NCBI RefSeq assembly: GCF_029626105.1
Contig: NZ_JARUBH010000009.1
Coordinates: forward strand, 3,534,001-3,598,000
Direction of reading: 5' to 3'
DNA: 64,000 bases
DNA from: Solwaraspora sp. WMMD792
Lineage (GTDB): Bacteria > Actinomycetota > Actinomycetes > Mycobacteriales > Micromonosporaceae
Shown: positions 36,712 to 47,553 of the stretch, one piece after another
How the letters are laid out: every line of letters begins with the position of its first letter
How positions within the stretch are numbered: position 1 is the stretch's first letter
The notes under the pieces: model-generated
Told to the model about the DNA's origin: nothing
What the model saw: the letters and a program-made list of their open reading frames with translations, nothing else
Database searches by the model: none
Translations under genes and position numbers: made by a program

Positions 36712-37148
36712 CGGACTCGCCGCCGGCCGGCATCGGCCCCGTCGCCGGCCCGACTGCGGTCGGCCTCGTCGCCCGCCGGCCGGTGATCGGCCTCGTCGCC
36801 GGCCGACCAGCGGTCGTCGGGCCGGCGTGGGCGGCCGGGCGGGGTGCGCACCGCGCGGACCGCCTCGAACCCCAGCACCGTGCAGATCGGCACGACCACG
36901 AAGAACAGCAGCTCGTCCAGTGGCAGCTGGCCGGGCAGCAGCACCCCGGTCGTCTGGGCGGGGTCGAAACTCCAGTGCCCGGCGGCGATCGCGGCCAGGT
37001 CCCAGGCCACGAAGACCACCACCACCGCCAGCAGGGTCAGGGACAGCCGACGCCAGCGGCGGAGCACGTTGACCCGCAGCACCGGCTCCAGCCAGATCGC
37101 GGCGAACAGGCAGCCGGCCAGCACCGCCAGGTAGCTGAGCTGACCCAT
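36708..37148 (-). CDS. crtYc: Lycopene cyclase subunit CrtYc
   Basis: This 146-residue protein starts at ATG 37148. The first 100 residues hold three helices with FDPAQTTGVLLPGQLPLDELLFFVVVPICTVLGFEAVRAV, the paralogous half of CrtYd with its PLDELLFF motif. The tail from about 105 is polar and repeats AGDEADxRxAGD-type units, absent from typical CrtYc, which may be slippage-prone. It lies five bases before the Rv2175c-like gene and could be cotranscribed with it. Confidence 0.88.
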   Translation of the reverse strand: MGQLSYLAVLAGCLFAAIWLEPVLRVNVLRRWRRLSLTLLAVVVVFVAWDLAAIAAGHWSFDPAQTTGVLLPGQLPLDELLFFVVVPICTVLGFEAVRAVRTPPGRPRRPDDRWSAGDEADHRPAGDEADRSRAGDGADAGRRRVR

Positions 37149-37153
37149 GCCGG

Positions 37154-37549
37154 TCAGAAACCCTCGGCCTGTGCCCGACGTTTCACCTCGCGGGCGCGGT
37201 CCCCGCCGAGCGCAGTCGCGGGCGTGCCGGGCAGCGAATCGTCCGGCCGGTACAGCCAGCCCAGCATCTCCTCGTCGGAGAAGCCGGCGTCGTGCAGCAG
37301 GGTCAGGATGCCGGGCAGGTGCTTGCGTACGGTGTGGTTGGCCACCAGTTCGGCCGGCACCCGGCGGACCCCGTCACGCCGGACCGCGAGCAGTTCCCGG
37401 TCCCGGATCATCTGGTGGACCTTGCTGATCGTCACGTCGAGGCGTTCGGCGACATCGGGCAAGGTCAGCCAACCGGCCGGCTCGCCGACGGTCACCGGCC
37501 CGGTCCCACCGGAGGCCGGCTGCGCTGAGGTCGAGGCGGGATCTGTCAC
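37154..37549 (-). CDS. Rv2175c-family DNA-binding protein
   Basis: This 131-residue protein starts at GTG 37549. A Pro/Ser/Thr-rich N-terminus precedes a winged-helix/excisionase-like domain (WLTLPDVAERLDVTISKVHQMIRDRELLAVRRDGVRRVPAELV) and the family-specific C-terminus LPGILTLLHDAGFSDEEMLGWLYRPDDSLPGTPATALGG. In M. tuberculosis Rv2175c binds DNA weakly and is phosphorylated by the neighbouring kinase PknL near its N-terminus. The threonines in the first residues (TDPASTS, GTGPVT) are candidate targets here. It is divergent from pknL. Confidence 0.87.
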   Translation of the reverse strand: MTDPASTSAQPASGGTGPVTVGEPAGWLTLPDVAERLDVTISKVHQMIRDRELLAVRRDGVRRVPAELVANHTVRKHLPGILTLLHDAGFSDEEMLGWLYRPDDSLPGTPATALGGDRAREVKRRAQAEGF

Positions 37550-37774
37550 GTCACCACCCTGCCACGCACCGGCCCCGCCGGCACCACTGACCCCGTCCTG
37601 ACGCGCCAGGTGAGCCCGTCCGGTTGCGCCGCGACGGGTCGCCGTTCGGCGGGTCGGGGCGGGTTGCCAGTTGGTTGCCGTACGCTGCCGGCAGGTAACG
37701 GTTTGGCCCGGTTCGGCGGACCCGGCCTGATCGGAGTTCTGCCCTCCCCCTGCGGCCGCATAGACTGCCTGCCG

Positions 37775-39856
37775 ATGGACACACAGGTCGCCGACTCGCT
37801 GCTGGGCTCGTTGATCGACGGGCGGTACCGGATCCGTGCCCGGGTGGCGCGGGGTGGCATGGCGACCGTGTACACGGCGACCGACGAACGGCTCGAACGC
37901 ACCGTCGCGCTGAAGATCATCCATCCGACGCAGCTCAACGACGTGCAGGGCCGCGACGCCGGGTTCCTCGACCGGTTCACCGACGAGGCCAAGACCATCG
38001 CCCGGCTGACCCACCCCAACGTGGTCGCCGTCTACGACCAGGGCACCCACCTCGGGCTGCCGTACCTGGTGATGGAGTACGTCCGGGGCCGGACGCTGCG
38101 CGACGTGCTGGCCGAGCGACGGCGGCTCAACCCGGGCGAGGCGCTGGCGATCCTGGAGCAGATGCTGGCGGCGATCGGTGCCGCCCACCGGGCCGGACTG
38201 GTGCACCGCGACGTCAAACCCGAGAACGTGCTGGTCGCCGAGGCGCCGACCGGCGGCGCCGGGAACCTGATCGACAGCGTCGTGAAGGTCGCCGATTTCG
38301 GCCTGGCCCAGGCCGTGCAGGCCAGCGCCGAGGCCGGCGGCGGACAGTTGATGGCCACCGTGGCGTACGTGGCGCCGGAGCTCGTCACCCAGGGCCGGGC
38401 CGATCCGCGTACCGACGTCTACTCGGCGGGCATCGTGCTGTTCGAGATGCTCACCGGCCGGGTGCCCTACGACGGCGACCGCCCGGCGGAGGTCGCCTGG
38501 CAGCACGTCGACCAGGACGTGCCCCCGCCGTCGCAGTCGGTGCCGGGTGTCCCGGCGATGGTCGACGACCTGGTCGTCCGGGCCACCCGCCGGGATCCGG
38601 GTGAACGCCCCACCGACGCCGGGGCGCTGCTGTCCGACGTCCAGGTGGTCCGCGACGATCTCGGCAACGCGAGCGCCAACACGGCGGTGCTGCGCCAACT
38701 GGCGCAGCCGACGATGGCGGTCTCGCCGGTGCCGGAGGCCGAGCGCCCGTCCTGGGCCCGGCTGCCGGAGCCGAAGGACCGACGGGACCGGTCGGCACCG
38801 CGCCGACGGGCCGCCTCCAGCACCGTGGTCCGCTCGGCCGCCGCCGGTGGGCCTCCAGTGATCGCCAGCGGCGGGGCCGACCCGGCGCCCGGCCGGCGGC
38901 GCGGCGCCGAGCGGAGTCGGGCGAAGAGCACCGAACAGCCCGGCGGCGCAGGTGCCGGCGGGCTGCGGGACCGGCTGGCGGAGGATCCGCGGGCCCGGCT
39001 GGCGGCGATCGCCGGGGCGCTGGTGTTCCTGCTGCTACTCGGGGTCGGCGGCTGGTGGCTCGGGGCCGGCCGGTACACCGTCGCGCCCAGCATGGTCGGC
39101 CTCGACCAGGCACAGGCGCAGGCACTGGCCGCGCAGCGCGGCCTCACGATCAGCGTCGCCGACCCCCGGCACGACGAGACCGTCGCCCGCGATCTGGTGC
39201 TGGCCCAGGATCCGCCCGGCAACGGCCGGATCGTCCGCGGCGGCGAGATCACCCTGACCTTCTCCCTCGGCCCCGAGCGCTACGCGGTGCCGGACGTGGT
39301 CGGCAAGACGCTCGACCTGGCCCGGGTCGACCTGGAGAAGGCGCAGCTGGTGTTGGAGCAGGCGGCCGACCGGTACGACGACAACCTGCCCGCCGGCGTG
39401 GTGGCCGCCGTCGACCCGCCGGTCGGCACCGAGGTGCAGGCCGGCGACGTGGTGAAGGTGACGGTCAGCAAGGGCCGGGCCCCGATCACCGTGCCCAACG
39501 TGGTGGGGCTCAACGTCGACGAGGCACGCCGGATGTTGGAGGAGCTCAAGCTCGAGCCGCTGGTCGCCTCCGAGGAGTCGGACAAGCCGAAGGACCAGGT
39601 CATCGGTCAGGAGCCGGCGGACGGCGCCGGGGTGGAAGAGGGTACGGAGATCAGGCTCAGGGTGAGCGAGGGCCCGCCAGCGGTCGTCGTGCCGAGGATG
39701 ATCGACCGACCCTGCCAGGAGGCGCTGGCCGAACTGCAGGGCCTGGGCTTCCCGGTCCGGGTCGACTTCAACCCCAACGGCACGGTCCGCTATCAGAGCC
39801 CCAACGACGGTTCCGAGGTGCCGCCGGGCACCGAGATCGTGATCGGCTGTCTCTGA
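37775..39856 (+). CDS. pknL: Serine/threonine protein kinase PknL with four PASTA domains
   Basis: This 693-residue protein starts at ATG 37775; the open frame begins earlier but lacks kinase features. The cytoplasmic kinase (17-290) has the ATP lysine K47 (VALKII), catalytic HRDVKPEN (144-151) and DFG at D174. A disordered juxtamembrane region follows, one transmembrane helix at about 409-430, and four extracellular PASTA repeats of 65-70 residues (openings YTVAPSMVGL, YAVPDVVGKT, ITVPNVVGLN, VVVPRMIDRP). PASTA domains sense muropeptides or lipid II. An obvious partner is the divergent Rv2175c-type regulator. Nfo follows one base after the stop. Confidence 0.93.
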   Translation: MDTQVADSLLGSLIDGRYRIRARVARGGMATVYTATDERLERTVALKIIHPTQLNDVQGRDAGFLDRFTDEAKTIARLTHPNVVAVYDQGTHLGLPYLVMEYVRGRTLRDVLAERRRLNPGEALAILEQMLAAIGAAHRAGLVHRDVKPENVLVAEAPTGGAGNLIDSVVKVADFGLAQAVQASAEAGGGQLMATVAYVAPELVTQGRADPRTDVYSAGIVLFEMLTGRVPYDGDRPAEVAWQHVDQDVPPPSQSVPGVPAMVDDLVVRATRRDPGERPTDAGALLSDVQVVRDDLGNASANTAVLRQLAQPTMAVSPVPEAERPSWARLPEPKDRRDRSAPRRRAASSTVVRSAAAGGPPVIASGGADPAPGRRRGAERSRAKSTEQPGGAGAGGLRDRLAEDPRARLAAIAGALVFLLLLGVGGWWLGAGRYTVAPSMVGLDQAQAQALAAQRGLTISVADPRHDETVARDLVLAQDPPGNGRIVRGGEITLTFSLGPERYAVPDVVGKTLDLARVDLEKAQLVLEQAADRYDDNLPAGVVAAVDPPVGTEVQAGDVVKVTVSKGRAPITVPNVVGLNVDEARRMLEELKLEPLVASEESDKPKDQVIGQEPADGAGVEEGTEIRLRVSEGPPAVVVPRMIDRPCQEALAELQGLGFPVRVDFNPNGTVRYQSPNDGSEVPPGTEIVIGCL

Positions 39857-39857
39857 G

Positions 39858-40787
39858 ATGCCGGTCGACGGTTCCGCCGGGCACCGGCCGGTCGGCTCGC
39901 ACACGCCCACCTCGGGCGGGCTGGCCCGAGCCGCACTGCCGTACGCCGACGCGGCCGCCTCCGAGGTGGTGCAGGTGTACGTCGGCAACTCGCGCGGCTG
40001 GGCGATGCCCGACGGCGACCCGGCCCAGGACGTGGCGTTCCGCGACGGCTGCGCCGAGCGTGGGCTGCGCGCGTACATCCACGCCTCGCTGCTGGTGAAC
40101 CTCGGCTCGCCGACGACCGCCACGGTGGAACGCTCCGCCGCGACCCTGGCGCACGCGCTGCGCCGGGGCCGGGCGATCGGCGCCGAGGCGGTCGTCTTCC
40201 ACGCCGGCAGCGCCGTCGACGACGGCTACGCCGACACCGCGATGCGTCAGGTACGGGAGGCGCTGCTGCCGTTGCTGGACGCCGCCGAGGCCGCCGGCGG
40301 ACCGATGCTGCTGGTGGAGCCGAGCGCTGGCGGTGGCCGGTCGCTGGCGTCCCGGGTCGAGCACCTGCGGCCGTACCTCGCCGCGGTGGACTGGCATCCC
40401 CGGATGGGGGTCTGCTTCGACACCTGCCACGCGTGGGCCGCCGGGCACGACGTGGCCGGCCCGGGTGGCATGACGGCGACGATCGACGCGCTGGTCGACG
40501 CCGTCGGGGCGGACCGGTTGCGGCTGGTGCACGCCAACGACTCCCGCGACGGTTGCGGGTCCACCCGGGACCGGCACGAGACGATCGGCGCGGGCATGAT
40601 CGGCGAGGCGGCGTTCGCCGAGTTGATGCGGCATCCGGCCACCGCCGGCGTGCCGGTGCTGGTCGAGACGCCGAGCGAGAAGCACGTCGGGCACGCCGCC
40701 GACATCGCGACGCTGCGTCGCCTGGCCGAGGTGGCGGACGGCCCGGCCGGGCTGGTGGCCGTCCGCCAACCGTCGTCAGCGCGCTGA
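39858..40787 (+). CDS. nfo: Endonuclease IV (AP endonuclease)
   Basis: This 309-residue protein starts at ATG 39858, one base after the pknL stop. All metal-binding landmarks of the Nfo TIM barrel are present in order: SHTPTSGG, VNLGSP, VFHAGS, LVEPSAGGG, CFDTCHAWAAG, LVHANDS, GSTRDRHETIGAGMIG and VETPSE. It cuts DNA 5' to abasic sites in base-excision repair, using three Zn ions. It is probably cotranscribed with pknL. Confidence 0.88.
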   Translation: MPVDGSAGHRPVGSHTPTSGGLARAALPYADAAASEVVQVYVGNSRGWAMPDGDPAQDVAFRDGCAERGLRAYIHASLLVNLGSPTTATVERSAATLAHALRRGRAIGAEAVVFHAGSAVDDGYADTAMRQVREALLPLLDAAEAAGGPMLLVEPSAGGGRSLASRVEHLRPYLAAVDWHPRMGVCFDTCHAWAAGHDVAGPGGMTATIDALVDAVGADRLRLVHANDSRDGCGSTRDRHETIGAGMIGEAAFAELMRHPATAGVPVLVETPSEKHVGHAADIATLRRLAEVADGPAGLVAVRQPSSAR

Positions 40788-40869
40788 CCCGAGGTCAGGT
40801 GCGAAGCTTGCGGTATGCCCGCGCGGCGAGCGGGGCGAAGATCGCGGTGATCAGCAGCGGCCAGCACGG

Positions 40870-40957
40870 CGAAGCGCAGCCGCAGCAGCCCGACGCAGCG
40901 GTCCTTCCGCTTCGGCCTGGACCGGATCGTCGACGGGCTGCAGCGCCTACTTGAGCG

Positions 40958-40961
<4 letters not shown>
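40870..40961 (+). pseudogene. C-terminal remnant of a TetR-family regulator
   Basis: In the frame ending with TAG at 40959-40961 the sequence reads PTQRSFRFGLDRIVDGLQRL, which looks like the final helix of TetR/AcrR proteins (typical FEFGLDRILDGL). Nothing upstream on this strand, in any frame, gives a DNA-binding domain; only about 25-30 codons survive between nfo and the convergent threonine aldolase. The 3' end overlaps the aldolase stop by four bases. Confidence 0.45.
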
Positions 40962-44043
<3,082 letters not shown>

Positions 44044-44137
44044 CCCGTTCCTCCCGTACCGCTGGCCGCCGTCGCCGCAGGCCACCACCAGCCGCCGAGT
44101 CTACGACCGGGCTGGCAGTAACTGATCCGTCGAGGGA

Positions 44138-44166
44138 TTGACATGCCGTCGACACAGTCGTAGCTT
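44138..44166 (+). promoter_or_regulatory. Promoter of the GH31-importer operon
   Basis: TTGACA, 17 bases, TAGCTT: a perfect -35 with a good -10, the strongest-looking vegetative promoter in the window. The spacer contains GCCGTCGACACAG. Confidence 0.7.
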
Positions 44167-44168
44167 CC

Positions 44169-44201
44169 TTGTCGAATCGCTTCGTCGAAGCGTTTCGACA
44201 A
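44169..44201. promoter_or_regulatory. LacI-like operator at the transcription start
   Basis: A 33-base inverted repeat: TTGTCGAATCGCTTCG on the left and, with one mismatch, its complement on the right. The right half contains TCGAAGCGTTTCGA, the type of CG-centred site bound by LacI-family sugar repressors. It starts three bases after the -10, covering +1, so it should block initiation. No LacI gene is nearby. Confidence 0.65.
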
Positions 44202-44355
44202 CCGAATTCGTCTCCCCCTCCACCGATCAGCCGCGTTCGAGACCCCGCCGTCAGCGGGCAGCCTCACCGCGGTCCGTGACCTTCACCCGACCCCTGTCCC
44301 CGTGGCGGCGCCTGCACCGCGCCGCCCCTGCGGCACACCCGCGAGGAGGCTGGAA

Positions 44356-45666
44356 GTGTTCCGTCAACCGAGAACAAGCACCCGCACCCTGATAGCCGCC
44401 GTACTCACCGCCACCGCCCTGACCCTGTCGGCCTGCGGCGCCGATGCCGACGACAGCGGCGACGGCAGCACCCTGCGCCTGTGGCACTACGAAGGCGCCA
44501 ACAGCGCCATGGGCATCGCCTGGGCCGAAGCCATCAAGCAGTTCGAGGCCAGCCATCCCGGCGTCACCGTGGTCTACGAGGAGAAGGGCTTCGAGCAGAT
44601 CCGGCAGAACGCCGGCATGATCCTCAACTCCGACCAGGGACCGGACATCCTGGAGTACAACAAGGGCAACGCCACCGCCGGCCTGCTGTCCAAGCAAGGG
44701 CTGCTCACCGACCTCAGCGACGTGGTGGCCGAACGCGGCTGGGACGAGATGATCTCGCCGAGCGTCGCCACCACCTGCCGGTACGACGCCAACGGGGTGA
44801 TGGGTGGCGACACCTGGTACGGCATCCCCAACTACGGCGAATTCGTGATGGTCTACTACAACAAGGACATGTTCGCCGAGTACGACCTGTCGGTGCCCAC
44901 CACCTTCGCCGAGTTCGAGGGCGTCCTGGACACCTTCGTCGACAACGGCGTCACCCCGATCTCGGTCGGCGGCGCCGAGTACCCGGCCCAGCAGATCCTC
45001 TACGAGTTGGCGTTGACCCAGGCCGACCGGTCCTTCGTCGACGACTTCCAGCTCTACGCCAACCCGGTCGACTTCCACGGTCCGGAGTTCAGCTACGCGG
45101 CCACCACGTTCGCCGAGTGGGTCGACAAGGGCTACATCGGCGCCGACTCCGCCGGCATCAAGGCCGAGGACATGGGCGTCGCCTTCACCCAGGGCAGCTT
45201 CCCGATCATGATCTCCGGCAGCTGGTGGTACGGCCGGATGAGCGACGAGATCACCGACTTCGAGTGGGGCACCTTCCTCTTCCCCGGCAGCGACCTGCAC
45301 CCCGGCTCCGGCGGAAACATCTGGGTGGTGCCGAGCAACGCCAAGAACAAGGACCTCGCCTACGACTTCATCGACATCACCATGCAGCCGGACATCCAGA
45401 ACCTGCTCGGCGAGTCCGGCGGGGTGCCGCTGGCCGCGGACCCGGCCGCGATCACCAACCCGAAGGCCAAGGAGCTGATCGAGAACTTCAACACGCTCAA
45501 CGACTCCGACGGGCTGGCCTTCTACCCGGACTGGCCGGCACCGGGCTACTACGACGTCCTGGTCGCCGGGGTCCAGCAGCTGATCAACGGCAGCAAGTCG
45601 CCGGACGAGGTGCTCGACGAGATCGCCAAGCCGTACAACGACAACCTGGCCAGCATCGGCGAGTGA
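44356..45666 (+). CDS. Sugar-binding lipoprotein of the GH31-linked ABC importer
   Basis: This 436-residue protein starts at GTG 44356 behind GAGGAGGC; the longer open frame to 44302 lies in the leader. The signal ends in the lipobox LSAC, followed by the family 1 binding fold (LRLWHYEGANSAMGIAWAEAIKQFEASHPGVTVVYEEKGFEQI). Aromatic-rich segments such as GSWWYGRM fit an oligosaccharide ligand. It is first gene of an operon with two permeases and an alpha-xylosidase, which suggests xyloglucan or isoprimeverose-type substrates. Confidence 0.87.
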   Translation: MFRQPRTSTRTLIAAVLTATALTLSACGADADDSGDGSTLRLWHYEGANSAMGIAWAEAIKQFEASHPGVTVVYEEKGFEQIRQNAGMILNSDQGPDILEYNKGNATAGLLSKQGLLTDLSDVVAERGWDEMISPSVATTCRYDANGVMGGDTWYGIPNYGEFVMVYYNKDMFAEYDLSVPTTFAEFEGVLDTFVDNGVTPISVGGAEYPAQQILYELALTQADRSFVDDFQLYANPVDFHGPEFSYAATTFAEWVDKGYIGADSAGIKAEDMGVAFTQGSFPIMISGSWWYGRMSDEITDFEWGTFLFPGSDLHPGSGGNIWVVPSNAKNKDLAYDFIDITMQPDIQNLLGESGGVPLAADPAAITNPKAKELIENFNTLNDSDGLAFYPDWPAPGYYDVLVAGVQQLINGSKSPDEVLDEIAKPYNDNLASIGE

Positions 45667-45726
45667 GCGACGACCGTGCGCCGGGGACGCCGGTCCCCCG
45701 GCGCACGGTCCGCTCCGGGAGGTTCC

Positions 45727-46674
45727 ATGGCTAAGCCGCTCACCCGCCCTCACCCCCGTACCCGCGCCGGCGCGGGCGCCCGGAAAACGGACTACGGATA
45801 CGTAGCCTTCCTGCTCCCCGGGATCGTGCTGTTCCTCGCCGTGATCGTCGTGCCGCTGCTGATGAACATCGGGATCAGCTTCACCCGGTGGTCCGGCGTC
45901 GGGACGCCGGAGTGGATCGGGTTCGACAACTACGACCGGTTGCTGCACGACACCAACTTCTGGATCTCGTTTCGCAACATCGGCTTCATCATCCTCGCGA
46001 TGGCGGTGCTGCCGACGCTGCTCGGCCTGTTTCTCGCCGCGGTCCTGTTCGACTACGTGGCCAAGCGGATCGGCCCGCGTACGGCGAGCGTGTTCCGCTC
46101 CGGGCTGTACCTGCCGCAGGTGCTGCCGGTCGCGGTGACCGGCATCGTCTGGGGCTGGATCCTGCACCCCAGTTACGGTGCGCTGAACTCGATCCTGGAC
46201 CGCGTCGGTCTGGGTGCCCTCGCCCAGAACTGGCTCGGTGACCCGGCGTACGCCCTGCTCAGCGTCATGGCGGTGATGGTCTGGTTCCAGCTCGGCTACC
46301 CGGTCGTGATGTTCATGGCAGGTCTGCAACGGGTCGATCCGGAACTCTACGAGGCGGCCGACCTCGACGGCGCCGGCTGGTTCCAGCGGTTCACCCGCAT
46401 CGCGGTGCACCAGATCAGGCCGGAGATCTACGTCGTACTGGTCACCACGACCATCGCCGCGCTGAAGATCTTCGGGCAGATCTTCGTGCTGACCCGGGGC
46501 GGCCCGGGCAACGCCACCCTGGTGCCGTCGTACTTCGCCTACCAGAACTTCTTCGAGAAGGCCGACGCCGGATACGGCTCGGCGATCGCCACCGTACTGA
46601 CCGCCATCATCGTCGTGCTGACCTACCTGTTCCTGCGGATCCAGACCCGCGACGAGCGCCTGGAAGGGAGCTGA
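45727..46674 (+). CDS. Carbohydrate ABC transporter permease (MalF type)
   Basis: This 315-residue protein starts at ATG 45727 behind GGGAGGTTCC. Six membrane helices begin with VAFLLPGIVLFLAVIVVPLLMNIGISFTRW; the EAA loop is ELYEAADLDGAGWFQRFTRIAVHQI. As with the first importer, no dedicated ATPase is present, suggesting a shared MsiK-like ATPase. Confidence 0.87.
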   Translation: MAKPLTRPHPRTRAGAGARKTDYGYVAFLLPGIVLFLAVIVVPLLMNIGISFTRWSGVGTPEWIGFDNYDRLLHDTNFWISFRNIGFIILAMAVLPTLLGLFLAAVLFDYVAKRIGPRTASVFRSGLYLPQVLPVAVTGIVWGWILHPSYGALNSILDRVGLGALAQNWLGDPAYALLSVMAVMVWFQLGYPVVMFMAGLQRVDPELYEAADLDGAGWFQRFTRIAVHQIRPEIYVVLVTTTIAALKIFGQIFVLTRGGPGNATLVPSYFAYQNFFEKADAGYGSAIATVLTAIIVVLTYLFLRIQTRDERLEGS

Positions 46675-46675
46675 G

Positions 46676-47530
46676 ATGGTCGCCGCCACAACTGCCCGGC
46701 GCGGCCGGCCCGGCCGGCTGACCGCCTCGACCGTCCTGATCGGCCTGACCGTACTCACCCTGCTGGTGCTGGCACCGTTCCTGGTCGTGGCGCTCAACGC
46801 GGTGAAGGCGCCGGCCGAGTACGCCGCCAACGGTCCGCTCTCCCTGCCCGGCGAGCTCTACCTGCGCGGTATCGTCGACTTCTGGTTCCGGGTCGACTTC
46901 GGCGAGAAGCTGTGGAACAGCTTCCTGATCAGCGCCACGGTCGCCGTCGGCGCGGTGGTGATCTCGGTGCTCAACGCGTACGCGATCGGCATCGGTCGGA
47001 TGCGCGGACGACTCGCCTTCCTGATGTTCTTCCTACTGGCCAACCTGCTGCCGCAGGAGGCGCTGGTCTACCCGCTCTATTATCTGTCCAAACAGGTCGG
47101 ACTCTACAACAGCCGGATCGCGGTCATCATCATCTTCACCGCGATCCAGGCGGCGTTCGGCACCTATCTGCTCTCCTCGGTGTTCCGCGACTTTCCGCGA
47201 CAGTTGCTGGAGGCCGCCGCGATGGACGGGGCGGGCAAGTGGCGGGTGCTGTGGAAAGTAGTCGTTCCGACCAGCTGGCCGACCCTGTCGGTGCTGTTCA
47301 CCTTCTTCTTCATCTGGACCTGGAACGAGTTCTTCCTGCCGCTGATCTTCCTGATCTCCAACGACAAGCAGACGGTGCCGGTGGCGCTCGGCGTACTGCA
47401 GGGAGACCGGATGATGGACGCCACCACCACCAGCGCGTCGGCGCTGCTCGGCATCGTGCCGGCGGTGCTGTTCTTCCTCATCTTCCAGCGCACCCTGACC
47501 CGGGGTGTGCTGGCCGGCGCGGTCAAGTAG
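46676..47530 (+). CDS. Carbohydrate ABC transporter permease (MalG type)
   Basis: This 284-residue protein starts at ATG 46676, one base after the preceding stop, with the ribosome site GAAGGGAGC inside the upstream gene. Six helices and the EAA loop QLLEAAAMDGAGKWRVLWKVVVPTS are visible. It pairs with the MalF-type permease. Confidence 0.87.
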   Translation: MVAATTARRGRPGRLTASTVLIGLTVLTLLVLAPFLVVALNAVKAPAEYAANGPLSLPGELYLRGIVDFWFRVDFGEKLWNSFLISATVAVGAVVISVLNAYAIGIGRMRGRLAFLMFFLLANLLPQEALVYPLYYLSKQVGLYNSRIAVIIIFTAIQAAFGTYLLSSVFRDFPRQLLEAAAMDGAGKWRVLWKVVVPTSWPTLSVLFTFFFIWTWNEFFLPLIFLISNDKQTVPVALGVLQGDRMMDATTTSASALLGIVPAVLFFLIFQRTLTRGVLAGAVK

Positions 47531-47553
47531 GACCTGACCCGAGAGAGGGTTCG

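Larger units (their letters stand above)
44044..44355. other. Regulatory leader of the GH31-importer operon
   Basis: This 312-base region between divergent genes carries a consensus-like promoter (44138-44166), a long palindromic operator (44169-44201) and an untranslated leader of about 180 bases ending in the ribosome site GAGGAGGC. I see no small ORF with a ribosome site in the leader. Confidence 0.6.

Noticed and set aside
36316-37148. CrtYc/CrtYd considered as one frameshifted lycopene cyclase gene
   Set aside because: Two-gene heterodimeric cyclases are normal in actinobacteria, and the GTGA overlap is a proper stop-start junction.
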